A DNA stretch of 64,000 nt from Kingdonia uniflora (taxonomy: Eukaryota; Streptophyta; Magnoliopsida; Ranunculales; Circaeasteraceae): positions 2,170,001 through 2,234,000 of the forward strand of contig JACGCM010001747.1 of NCBI GenBank assembly GCA_014058105.1, in the 5' to 3' direction. The stretch's first letter is position 1. The number at the start of each line of letters is the position of its first letter. Shown here one piece after another: positions 54,121 to 64,000 of this stretch. Made by a program: the position numbers and the translations under genes. The notes beneath the pieces are model-generated. The model saw only the letters and a list, made by a program, of their open reading frames with translations. It made no database searches and was not told the origin of the DNA.

Positions 54121-54373
54121 TGTGACTGGGGAGCTCGGTAAGCTCGCAGTATAAGAGCTCGTAATAAATAATCTATTTTTAGTATTCTGTGTTGGTATTT
54201 CGAATAAATGTAAGAGGAGACATTGTGGATGCCTTGATCTGATTGAATAAGAATAAAGTATTATATTTATTGTTTGTGTATGGATATTGTGGATGACAGT
54301 TGTAGGATTTTAACAACTGTATAAATATCTTTAAATTTTCAATATTAAACTATTTTAGGAATGTTATACAATC

Positions 54374-54790
54374 TTGGTAGAATATAAAAGTAAGGTAATT
54401 GGTCATTTGTACTGTATTGAGGAAGAGGTACAAAATCGTTTAATGGCAGACAATAGAGATAGACGTGATGATGGTAGACGTTATCACAAAAATCATGATG
54501 ATGCTTTTAACCAAAAAGATGTGCTTGTAGAGACAATAGGGGTGAATGACACATGTCTGAAGGAGCCGTCATTTCACAAACTGAGGGAGAGTATAAAAAC
54601 TTATATCTCTCTCCCTCATAAATTACCTACAGTTAAGAGAGAGAGAAAAGTGGTACAAATCTTATTTCCAAGGAGAGGAAATGTTTGAGTTCTAAGCGTA
54701 ATTTTAGAAGGAAATCTTCATCAGGCGATAAAAAACTGTCGAAGAAGCGATGAGAGCGCTCATTCCCTATTAGACGTCCGGGCAAAGCAA
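54374..54790 (+). pseudogene. Antisense ORF3, basic protein (element C2)
   Basis: An open frame 54374-54688 includes MADNRDRRDDGRRYHKNHDD, KEPSFHKLRESIKTYISLPH and VKRERKVVQILFPRRGNV. A shifted frame continues RNFRRKSSSGDKKLSKKR and RRPGKAKD. The likely start is the Met of MADNRD (about 54443), shared with C1. A net strongly positive charge suggests nucleic-acid contact or nuclear import. Matches 44666-45040. 54791-55145 is non-coding. Confidence 0.5.
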
Positions 54791-55145
54791 AAGATTTATA
54801 TTCTACAAGTACATGTTGGTAATATAAAACTTTGTCTATTTGATTTGTTTGTAATCTGCATGATTTTGTATGTGTACCTTTTGTAGATTTGAGAAATCCT
54901 GATAATATAGGGGTTTTGGAATTTGGAATAAATCCAGAAGGTATAAGTTTTGGTATATGAATAGACTGTTGAGAGAGAAAATATGTGTTTGGAGAATATA
55001 AGGGAAATTTGAAATTATTGATTTTTGCTTTTCGTTTTGAGAATTTGTAAAATAGACGTGTTGACAGGGCAGAAGGTGGGCTTATTTTTACTGTATACAG
55101 TATAGAGATAATAATAAAATAAGTTTTTGTATCTGTAGGTTCAGT

Positions 55146-58100
55146 ATGTGCTCTAAACCTAGTATTTCCACTAGTAAATTTGTAGTATCGACCAGTTCAG
55201 AGAAAACATCATCTTCAGGGAGGGGGGACGAGTATAGTGTTATGGTGGAAACTGAAATAGTGTAGGGACGATCGTAGAGGTTGGGAGACCCAGTAACATT
55301 GAGGAAGTGATAGAGAAGGAGGATAAAATGGAGAAAGAAAAATTTTTCGTCATATACCCTGAGGGGGTAGATGTAGGAAAAGAATACTTGAAATACAAAA
55401 GAAATTACAGGGACAATGGGGAAGTTATGTGGAGGACCAAGATCTCTAGTTCAGGGCCTATATTCCTAAGAAAGGGAATGAGGTGGTATACTACCAACTC
55501 CCATACTTGGAGACGTGGAAGATGGATAGAGGGATTAGTGAGGAGGTAAATCTTTCATACTATAATAGTCTCGGGCTACAGGCCCGAGTGATGGGTTTTT
55601 GTATTTTTTGAATCACGCCGTATATGGCCTTAAAATTCATCTGACCTACTTTCAGAAAGGGATTATGAATGTGTTACAGTGTTGTCCTGCCCAGTTGAAT
55701 GGGAATTTTTATGAGATGATGAGGGTATGTGAGGTACTGAATACAGTTCGAAGCTGAAGATGTAATAAAATTTTACAAATGGAAATATGTCGAGAGTTAA
55801 AGTAGTTCTTACCTGTATAGTGATTCATCTAGGCCAAAATTCTTTGATTTTGAATCTGTGGGTAGACCATAGAACGAGCATCTTGTGTGGGTAGAGGGTA
55901 ACTGTATGCAGGTTCCAGATGAACCAGCGCTCGAACTGAACCATAGATATTATAATCTGAGTAAGTAACGTTAACCAATATTTAAATAATTAATAATCAT
56001 GTCTTCGAGCTGTTGAATAATGTTTTGTTCCTTATATTGGCAAAACCCAAACCTTTATCTACGCCTGATAGGACCAGCCTATTCGACTTTGTTACTCAAG
56101 ATTAGGATGAGTTGAAGCAGGTACTCAGTAAACTCGGTATCCGTAGAGATAAAAGGGTAGATTCTGTAGTACCCAAAGTTCAGTGAGCTCATAAAAAACA
56201 AGTTATGGCTGAAGGGAAAGCTGGTTTGATTGTTGTTGATGTCCTTAGTATTCAACCTCCTGTACCTCAGACCACCAAGCAGAATATGCAGAGACTGCGA
56301 AAGTCAACTCAGCAAACTACCCCTGCTACTGGGCTTGCAGTCACAGAACAAGAGATCGTAAAGTTTGTTTCTGGCGATGTGGAGGAGAAACTTGAAAAGA
56401 GTGTGGTTGCTCCTGTAGAGGCTGAGAAGAACTCAATGAAGTGAAAATGGCATGAGGAAGAGGGTAGTTATCGAATTAATCCTTATGTTACGACCATGAT
56501 GAAGGAGCTAGAGCTGAAATACTATCTGATGGCTAAGACGAACCCTCAGCAGCTCAAAAATGAGTATCTCGAGCATACTTTCGTGGTATGTTTTGAAAAT
56601 TGGTAATTGTTTTTGGCTTTGAATTAAAAAAACTATTAAACTGAATCTGTCTTTATGTATTATTTGTACTGGTAGCTCTCAATGCTGTTGAAGGGGGCAA
56701 GACAGTGTCTAGAAAAGAGGAGCCAAGAATTCGGGGATCTTATGGTGAAGTTTGAAGCTTATTCTACTCGTATGAAGAAGCTCGAAGCTGAGCTCAAGCT
56801 AGAGAAGGAGAAGGAGAAGAGAGGTGAAGAAGCTACAATGGCTGCAGAGCTAACAAAAAAGCATGAAGATGTGATGTAATGTCGAAATCAGTCGATGCCT
56901 TTTTAGTAGAAGAGATCACTTCTACCAATCTTATTATGATTTTGGACTCAGTCCAGCTAATGTGGAGCTAGGCCGGGATGGTAGGTGTAGTGAAATAGTT
57001 TTCCCTTCAGAGGTTCCAGAAGAAGTGAAGGCCGATGCTGGTGTTTCTCCTGAGAAAACATTGGAGCTTCCTCCGGAAAGTATTGAGCCAGTCCACGCAG
57101 CTGAAAAAACATTAGATCCTCCTTCGGAACATGCTGATCCAGTCCATCCTGTTGGAAGAACATTAGATCCTCCATCTAACGTCGAAATTAGTAAGAATCT
57201 ATAAATGTTCTATGGTATTCTATTTTTAGCTTGATTTGGGTGTGGTTGTATTCTGTATTTGTCATACACTGTTTAAGCTTGATTGATGCTTTGAAATATT
57301 CTCTTTTTGAATGTATGTATGATAACAAGATATTTGTACTCTATGTATGAGATAAAGCGATTTAGTAAAACTAATTCCGAACTGGATAGAACATTGAGTA
57401 GAGTGAGGGATTTCGTGGCTCGTATTCAAAAGGTACTTAATAAAACTTAATATGAGATAAGGCAATTTAAGTTAAATTCAGAGAAAACTTTTAAAGAATT
57501 ATATGACCTCTAGTGTAGATATGTTAAGATAAAAATAGAAAGAGATGAGGTATTAAGAAAGGAAGAGGAAATGGGGGTATTAGTTCAAAAACCAAAAGAA
57601 TTGACCTGTTTTAATGACCTGAGTTATAAGGCTAGGTGTCAAAGTATGTTATTAGCTCTGACATTGTATTTTGAGGTCGAAGTTGATAGTGAATGAGGTT
57701 TAAAAGAAGCTTATGTAGATCTTTTGAAGAAGAGAGGTATAGTTATGGACCCATCTCGAGTTATGTTTTTAGCTCAAGAAGCACGTAATCGTCATAGTGT
57801 AGAGAAAAGAAAGTGTTTTGTTCGAGCTGGTGTGTATATTGTATGGGGCGATGTAGAACCTTTATCTGATGTATCTGGCTTTATGTAGGATCGAAGGGCC
57901 ATAAGAATTATATTTTTTTAGGATAAGAAAAGAGTAAATAGAGGTTCAACAATAATTAAAGGGTGAATTAAAGGGGTTACAGGATTAGTTATTGCAACAT
58001 ATGGAGCAAAAAATGTCTTTAACAAAAAGAAAGAAGTAATTGTTCAAATGAAGGTAAAAGCTGATGTGAGGGCTTTAGGTATATTGCAAAAATAAATATG

Positions 58101-58480
58101 CCAGCGGCGGTACAAGGTGTATATGGCCTTGAAGGAGCATCTATATCTGTCGCGAGCAAAAGTTGTTGCTCGAATAGAACATGAGAGCCATATAGACAGT
58201 GTTTTTGATTTTTATGGAGGAGGACTGGCTAGGGTAAAGAATGAATTTAGGAAGTTTGTAACAAAATGTGGGAAGGATTTTGATGTGGAGAATGCCAAGG
58301 CCGAGAATTTGCAGTTTTCCAAAGATGATGGAGAAATTGTTGGCGACAAACCCATTCCGAGGTCGAAGGAGCTATCATCAAAAGAAGATGAGGAGGAGAT
58401 CGTGAGTCTGATACCTCGATCACGGCGTAAACAATGTCAGCATGAAGTGGTGACCTTTATAGCACCGATAGATGTGTAAG
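55146..58480 (+). pseudogene. Antisense ORF4, multi-exon (element C2)
   Basis: MCSKPSISTSKFVVSTSSEK opens the acidic head; YPEGVDVGKEYLKYKRNYRD and a degraded PF04195-like domain follow (near 55590-55740, FQKGIMNVLQCCPAQLNGNF). Intron donor GTAAGTAACG at 55961 is kept, but its acceptor near 56040 has lost the AG seen in C1. Intron 56586-56675 is intact (GTATGT...CTGGTAG). Exons then give MLLKGARQCLEKRSQEFGDL, FEAYSTRMKKLEAELKLEKE, a duplicated EKTLDPPSE.ADPVHP tail, and coiled coil to RSRRKQCQHEVV. Many stops. Confidence 0.6.
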
Positions 58481-58756
58481 TAATGAATAGAAAGAGTTCG
58501 AAAGATACAGGGCAGTCCTCTCATGTTTTGAAGAAGCAAAAATAGAGCATTCACATTTTTCTTTTACAGTTCCTGTATATGTTTTTAGATCTTTGCATAC
58601 TGTGTTTGATGAAAAATGAAATCTGTTCTCTGTAATGGTAAGTAAGACGATGTATCGATATTACTCAGATACTATGTCCTGATTTAAACTTATTAAACTG
58701 TGATATGTAATATGTTGGTATAATTAGACTATTATAAATATATACTGTTATGACAG

Positions 58757-59967
58757 GTGGAACTGATAGATATTCAAAGTCAGTGTGACGCGTTACCCAT
58801 CCGAAATGAACAATTGAACGTTGAGCAAAGTTCGAGTCAGGGTGTACTAAAAAGTGTTATTGAACTAGAAGAAAATATAAAGGTGGAGATGTTGAAAGAG
58901 AGAAATGCAGTAATCCACGTGACTGAGATGTTGCGAGAGAAAGAAGCTTAACTAAAAGTCAAACTGAGAAAGATAGAGGATTTTTAAGAATTGATTCGGA
59001 AAAAGGGTGTTGAAGTTGTTAGTCCCTCTGAACAAGCTAGCGAACAAGGGGCTGAATTGACACCTGTTCGAACCCGCATTACAGAACTGTTGGCAGTGTT
59101 AGAGGAGGAAGAAAATAATGTGAAAGACCTGCAATTTCATGTAAATATGCCTGAGGTGGAGATAGCTGATATGTGAGCTCGTGCTCATAGGTATGACGTA
59201 TTATGGTTGATTACTGATGTGATAGCAAAGAAGATAGAAGAGGTCCGTAATCAATAGAGTGAAGACATAAACAAGGCTTGGAACAAAATATATATGTTAG
59301 AGCATACCGTGCAATCGTGGGACCTAGAGATCTTGGAGTACCGATCAGAAAATGATAAATTACGAGACGTGAATACGAAACTAGATGCTGACCTATTGCG
59401 ACGAAGATATGGTTGAATGAAAAGAGGGTAGAATGTGAAGGTCGTGAAGCTGAAATGGATCGGTCAATATCTTTAATTTATCATATGGATGAATTCAAGA
59501 CAGTGTTGGAATCTCGGAGTTCTAATGTGGTGGATAAAATACGATGAGTGGAGAAATGCTGTAATCATTTGGAAGCTACACTGAAGGAAGTTCAAAGTAA
59601 GTTTAGCGAGCTTATTCTATGTAACCTGGTAAAGAATAAGGTAGGTGATGTGCACGAGAGGGAGATGATAGCAGTGATTTCGTTCTTTGTATTAGAGTTC
59701 AAGAGATTGGAAGTATAAAGTAAAATGGTATATGACGGTTCAGTTGCCAAGGGTGTGCAGTGTGACATGGAGTCAATACGATCTTAGTATCTAAATCCCA
59801 TGATGGCCAAAATTTGAACTCTTAAATAGAATATGGTTAGAGATGGAAAGAAAATTGTTGTGGGGAAAATGCCTAAATTTATGCGTCAACGGCTGTATAA
59901 GGGTTGTGCATACGACGTTGAAGGACTTTCTAATTTAGGAAATGATTCAAGTGATAGTTCTAGTTAG
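58757..59967 (+). pseudogene. Antisense coiled-coil terminal ORF (element C2)
   Basis: MELIDIQSQCDALPIRNEQL, SSSQGVLKSVIELEENIKVE, then IRKKGVEVVSPSEQASEQGA and VRTRITELLAVLEEEENNVK, followed by frames broken after 59176. The terminal part near 59840 parallels KIVVGKMPKFMRQRLY of C1. More decayed than the C1 copy at 49052-50274. 59968-60194 is non-coding. Confidence 0.6.
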
Positions 59968-60194
59968 GAATAAGGAGTAACTGATGTGATTGGGTGTTGT
60001 AAATACTAACGGAATATAATAGATAGAGTGTGTGAAGATATGACTAATAATTAAACAATGTTTTGTACTAACCTTATGAGGAACCACTGATAATGTATAA
60101 GTTTGATATCTGTGTTATAGAATGACTCCAAAGGTTTTCGTATAGTAGATGGCTGTTGAGGCAACAATCGTAGATGAACATAAAAGATTAGTTT

Positions 60195-60412
60195 GGCTGA
60201 AGCCAGAAATAGCCTAGAAAGGATAGACAATCAGTTTGGTTGAAGCAACAAACGATCTGTAATGGATAGATGATCAGTTTGGCTGAAGCAACAAACGATC
60301 TGCAATGTATGGATAATCAGTTTGGCTGAAGCAACAAACGATCTGTAATATATAGATGATCAGTTTGGCTGAAGCAACAAACGATCTGTAATCTGTATAT
60401 AGAAGTACTTAT
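60195..60412 (+). repeat. 43-bp tandem repeat, four to five units (C2)
   Basis: The motif 'tgaagcaacaaacgatctg' begins at 60241, 60284, 60327 and 60370, exactly 43 bp apart, with a degraded unit before. The same unit occurs twice in C1. This is the C-family equivalent of the 114-bp and 165-bp arrays of A and B, lying between integrase and the antisense block, but the sequence is unrelated by eye. Confidence 0.9.
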
Positions 60413-60739
60413 TGGATATATTAGAAAAGTACTATAATGTAGGGCAATCAAACACAAGTATTTCATTGGAGTAAGATTGACGTACGATGAATGTGTTAGA
60501 TTGAGTACTATATTAAATAGTAGAAAATACTCAGATGTATGGGGATCAAACATAAGTCTTTCATTGATGTAAGATCGTCATACAAGATGATAGATTGATT
60601 GTAGAAAAGTATATTGTGATAGATTATTATCTACGATACAGCTTCAATCTCCTCGTGTTCCAAGGATTACGTATTCGCTCCCCTATTTTAATGGCAAGAT
60701 CATAAGAACCAAGGCCACTTTTCCCAATAATGATAAAAG

Positions 60740-61880
60740 GACCTTCCCAATTTTAAGAAAGTTTCCCAGCAATGACTTCTTTTCTGTGTTTAGGAATTTC
60801 TCGTAGGATAAGATCTTTGATTTCAAACACTCTATAACGAACGCGCCTGTTGTAAGATTGGGCTAAACCTTGGTGGTACCTTCCCAAATTCATGATTGTT
60901 CTATCTCTAGTTTCCTCTATCCAATTCATGTTACATGCCAACTGGAATTCATTTTCTTCATCTGTCATGGTATGATTGCGTATTGGGTGATGATATTGAG
61001 TGGGGATGATTGCTTCTGTGCCATAAGCCAAGAGGAATGGCGTGCATCTAGTCGATACTTGAGGTGTTGTTCGATATGCCCATAACATATGTGGTAATTC
61101 TTGGACCCAATTACCCTTTTTCTCAGACAAACCCTTTTTGATTTCATTCATGATAGTATGATTAGTGATTTTGGCTCCATTTCTTTATGGGTAATAAGGA
61201 TTGGAAAGAGAATATATTATATTGTGTTGATTGAGGAATTCAACGACTCTGGAACCAGCAAACTGTGGTTCATTATCGATTCTGATGAGAAGGGGGCATC
61301 CAAAATGGATGATGATGGTTTCCCATATGAACTTGATGACTTTGTCTTTCCATGTGCGACACAGAGGGACTACTTCCACCTATTTAGTAAAGTAATCCGC
61401 TGCTACTAAGAGGGGCTTCATTTTGCCTGGTGCAGTGGGGAATTCACCTACGAGGTCGAGTGTCCATTTTTTAATGGCCAGACAACATTGCCGGAATGGA
61501 GTTTTAAGGCTAAAGCTTAAATTTGGGGGCCATGTCTTTGGCATGCGTTGCACTTGCTTGTGAGTTCAATGGCTTGATCTTTCAGTTTATGCCAGAAGAT
61601 TCCTTGGGTAAGAGCTCGATTGGCTAGAGATCTTCCTGCTGTATGGGAATTTTTGAGCTTCTTTACTGGATAAGCATTCAAGATATGGTCTTGTAACTGA
61701 AATTTTGTACAGAAGATCGTTTTCCACGTTGTACCATTTAGCATTATGAAGCACGCATCTCCTTTCAGTGGGATTTGTAAGATGTTCACCATCAAACGTG
61801 TTTTTTGTTCCAATATACTTGAGGAAAGGTCGTCTCCAATCGTCCTCGTCCTCTTCAACGCCCCCAGTATTGACAAAATT
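60740..61880 (-). pseudogene. Ty3/gypsy integrase (element C2)
   Basis: Minus strand: LANRALTQGIFWHKLKDQAI and KCNACQRHGPQI (zinc-binding end, 61517-61876 frame), a frameshift, then MEVVPLCRTWKDKVIKFIWE and FGCPLLIRIDNEPQF (second Asp) with HNIIYSLSNPYYP. The third frame reads NWVQELPHMLWAYRTTPQVS to HRKEVIAGKLS (60753-61151). The catalytic Glu region near 61160 is degraded. Same order as 361-1390 and 35100-36230. Confidence 0.88.
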
Positions 61881-62480
61881 TGAGCTTATGATGTTAATGT
61901 TAGGGGTAGATAATATTTTGATCTATAGGTATCAAACTTTGATGCCAAGGATTCCTGCTAGATAAGCAAGAGAATTAGAATGTTTATTTTCTCCACGTGG
62001 TAAATTTTCAATAGTAATTCTCTTGAATCTGTGCATTCTGTCGGCTACTACTACTGCATAATCGATCATTTTTCCGTTCTTCTAAAAATTTATGTGTAAT
62101 GGTTCACGATGAATAAAGAATCTATATACACAGATAACTCTAAAACTCCAATCTCAAAAGCCATATCTAGACAGTGAGTCATTACCTCATATTTGGCCTC
62201 ATTGTTGGTAGCTTCAAAAATGAGTTTGATTACTTTTTTGATCCAATCATTGGAAGGTGTGATAAGTACAATTTTGATGCCTGATCCTGCAGGTCCAGAA
62301 AATCCAGCAGTTAAAAGATGTCATCCCTTTTGTGTTATTCAATCTAACTTTTCTTCGAACTGTTCTTTATTAGCATCTGTATTATCATCTATCCTGTCAG
62401 GACCTTCTACTAGGAAGTCTGCAAGAAAATATGCTACTGCTTGACCCTTTTCAGAATGTCTTCGTTCAAAATAGATGTCT
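61881..62480 (-). pseudogene. Second RNase H and linker (element C2)
   Basis: Recognisable in minus-strand fragments: a FLADFLVEGPDRIDD-like lead near 62440-62390, AGFSGPAGSGIKIVLI (near 62310-62270), FEATNNEAKYEVM (near 62220-62185, the catalytic Glu context altered to Lys) and a LSV.IDS-like strand near 62130. Confirms the two-RNase H layout seen in element B. Heavily degraded. Confidence 0.6.
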
Positions 62481-64000
62481 TGTTCACCAAGAGTGACCGA
62501 CTACTTTGTATTAGTCTGAGTTTTTCTCGTTTAGATAAGATCTTTTGCAAAAGGTAGTTTGTCACTACTCGAACTGAGTGGGCTTAAAAATATTATCTCA
62601 ATTTTTGCAATGTGTATACAAGAGCTAAGAGAAGTTTTTCGATCTTGGTATACCGGGATTCTGCTAGAGTGAGAGTTTTGTTGATGAAGTAGACAGGCTT
62701 CTCCGTATTCTCATCAAGTTGAATGACAGCATAACTTAATGATTCATTGCTAACTGCAATATATATTGTGATTTCTTCCCCCTCGTTAGATGTACTTATC
62801 ACTGGTGGCGAACCCAAGTAAAGTTTGAGTTCCAGAAATGCTGCTTTACACTTTGTTGTCCATTCGATCTCAGGATCTTTCTTAGACGTCATTTTTGTTG
62901 TCCCTTTACGCAATAGGCGGAACAACCATCGACATCAATTTTAAGATTTTAAAACAAAATGATTTATTACGATAATCTTGCCTGTTAACGTCTGTACAAC
63001 TTTCTTTATTTTTGAAGAAGGCATGGACAATAGTGTACGAATACGATCTGGACTAGCTTCTATGCCTCACTTCCAGATTAAATGCCCCAAGAATTCCCCT
63101 GATTGAACCCCGAACTGACATTTGTCAGGGTTGAGTCTCATCTTGCAGAAACGAAGAATTTTGAAGGTAGTATGTAAATTTGCGATATGGTTCTCATTCT
63201 TAAGGCTTTTATATAACATATCATCAATGTAAACTTCTATCATTTTCCAAGGTGATCTTTGAACATCAGTATCATCAATCGCTGATAAGTAGCTCCAACA
63301 TTCTTGAGACCGAAAGACATGACCTTATAGCAGTATAAACCATGTTCTAAATAAAAGTTATCTTCTCTTGATCATTAGGCAGCATAGGTATTTGATTGTA
63401 TCCTGATGCGGCATCTATCATGGACAGATGGTTTATGATAGGATATGGAATACTATCCTTTTAAGTATGTTTGTTGAGGCCCGTGAATTCCACGCACACT
63501 CTGATCCTGCTATTCTTCTTTGGGACTGCTACAATGTTCGAGATCCATTCTCGGTAATTGACCTTTCTGATAAAACTAACTTCGATGAGTTTGTCGATCT
63601 CTTTATTGACTTCTTCTCAAAGTCTTGGTACTAAAGTCCTCATTTTTGCTTGACAGCTTTAGCTTTATCTTTTAAATTAAGCTTGTGGCAAGCCAGATTG
63701 GGATCAATACCCAACATTTCGCGAAATGTCAAAACGAATACATCACGATTGTCTTTAAGGAACTGGATTAGAATATCTCGTTCTACTGCAGGTAGAAGGG
63801 TGCCAATATATGTTCCTCACTTGTCTCCACTGATTTTGACGTACTTTGTTGTTTTCGTGCTTGGCAGACGGTTATCTGCAGAGTTAACTGTATAGTTTTC
63901 TATAATGTTTCCTATTGCTTTCAGTAATTGTTATGCGAGCTGTAGCTCTGACGACTCTGGTACGATGGCAACAGAATTTTCACATGCTCGAGCTAACTTT
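62481..64000 (-). pseudogene. Reverse transcriptase and first RNase H (element C2), cut by the window edge
   Basis: Minus strand from the edge: a protease-RT linker, FREMLGIDPNLACHKLNLKD (near 63720-63660), a degraded finger region, then IEVYIDDMLYKS with intact YIDD (63220-63231) and KCQFGVQSGEFLGHLI. The RNase H frame 62925-62593 reads LLRKGTTKMTSKKDPEIEWT, ITIYIAVSNESLSYAVIQLD and PVYFINKTLTLAESRYTKIE. Better preserved than the element B copy in both YIDD and RNase H. The rest of pol and gag are beyond 64000. Confidence 0.88.

Larger units (their letters stand above)
51894..64000 (-). mobile_element. Element C2: Tat-lineage gypsy element, continues off the right edge
   Basis: Minus orientation. 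From the window edge leftward: RT, first and second RNase H, integrase, 43-bp repeats, plus-strand antisense block, then the shared LTR. gag, most of protease and the 5' LTR lie outside. The sequence from about 51910 parallels 41835 onward (C1) nearly feature for feature. 51894-52537 is untranslated and holds the pair of 'gatgaag...ctgagat' direct repeats. Confidence 0.88.

Noticed and set aside
60317..60553. 78-codon minus-strand ORF (and the similar one at 50316-50660)
   Set aside because: It lies across the 43-bp tandem repeats and adjacent untranslated DNA; the open frame follows from a repeat lacking stops.

Overview
This window is plant DNA, most likely from an AT-rich dicot genome, and consists almost entirely of nested, decayed transposable elements. 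I see no intact host gene, rRNA, tRNA or CRISPR array. The plant assignment rests on four element types: Ty3/gypsy elements of the Tat lineage (two RNase H domains, antisense extra ORFs), a plant-type Ty1/copia element, a plant L1-type LINE whose ORF1 carries a DUF4283-like domain and zinc knuckle, and a plant mobile domain (PMD) gene.

Layout, left to right. 1-360 is an inverted scrap of a gypsy gag-protease region. It joins element A (361-9670, + orientation), which holds integrase, a 114-bp tandem array, an antisense ORF block and a 615-bp 3' LTR. Element A's LTR ends inside a PIF/Harbinger transposase (9671-9992, minus). A NAM/Myb-like ORF (about 10310-10765) diverges from that transposase. 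A broken PMD gene follows (11030-13165, minus). A Ty1/copia element occupies 13513-20946, and its 3' LTR appears cut by a gypsy array. That array's first LTR (20947-21109 plus 41532-41808) is itself split by element B (21110-41526, minus orientation, two 615-bp LTRs, imperfect 5-bp target duplication). Element B's tandem-repeat zone is in turn split by a LINE (28735-34711, minus). From 41809 to the right edge lie two tandem gypsy copies, C1 and C2 (minus orientation), which appear to share one central LTR (51324-51893). C1 has lost most of gag and pol through one internal deletion. C2 runs off the window within pol.

The main point of interest is the block antisense to gag-pol in all four gypsy copies. 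It lies between a tandem-repeat zone and the 3' LTR, and reads as a small set of genes on the opposite strand. ORF1 is about 100 aa with an RYFG core, and ORF2 is about 100 aa and looks like a paralogue of ORF1. ORF3 is small and basic. ORF4 is a multi-exon gene with a domain resembling the 'putative gypsy type transposon' family (PF04195), followed by several hundred residues of coiled coil. Introns are conserved between copies, one position is shared by both subfamilies, and TATAAATA boxes precede several ORFs. Extra and antisense ORFs are known from Tat-lineage elements. A multi-gene, intron-bearing antisense cassette with its own promoter-like motifs is what deserves follow-up.

Inferred order of events, oldest to youngest: Harbinger and PMD remnants; copia; C array; B; LINE. 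Element A entered the Harbinger remnant independently.
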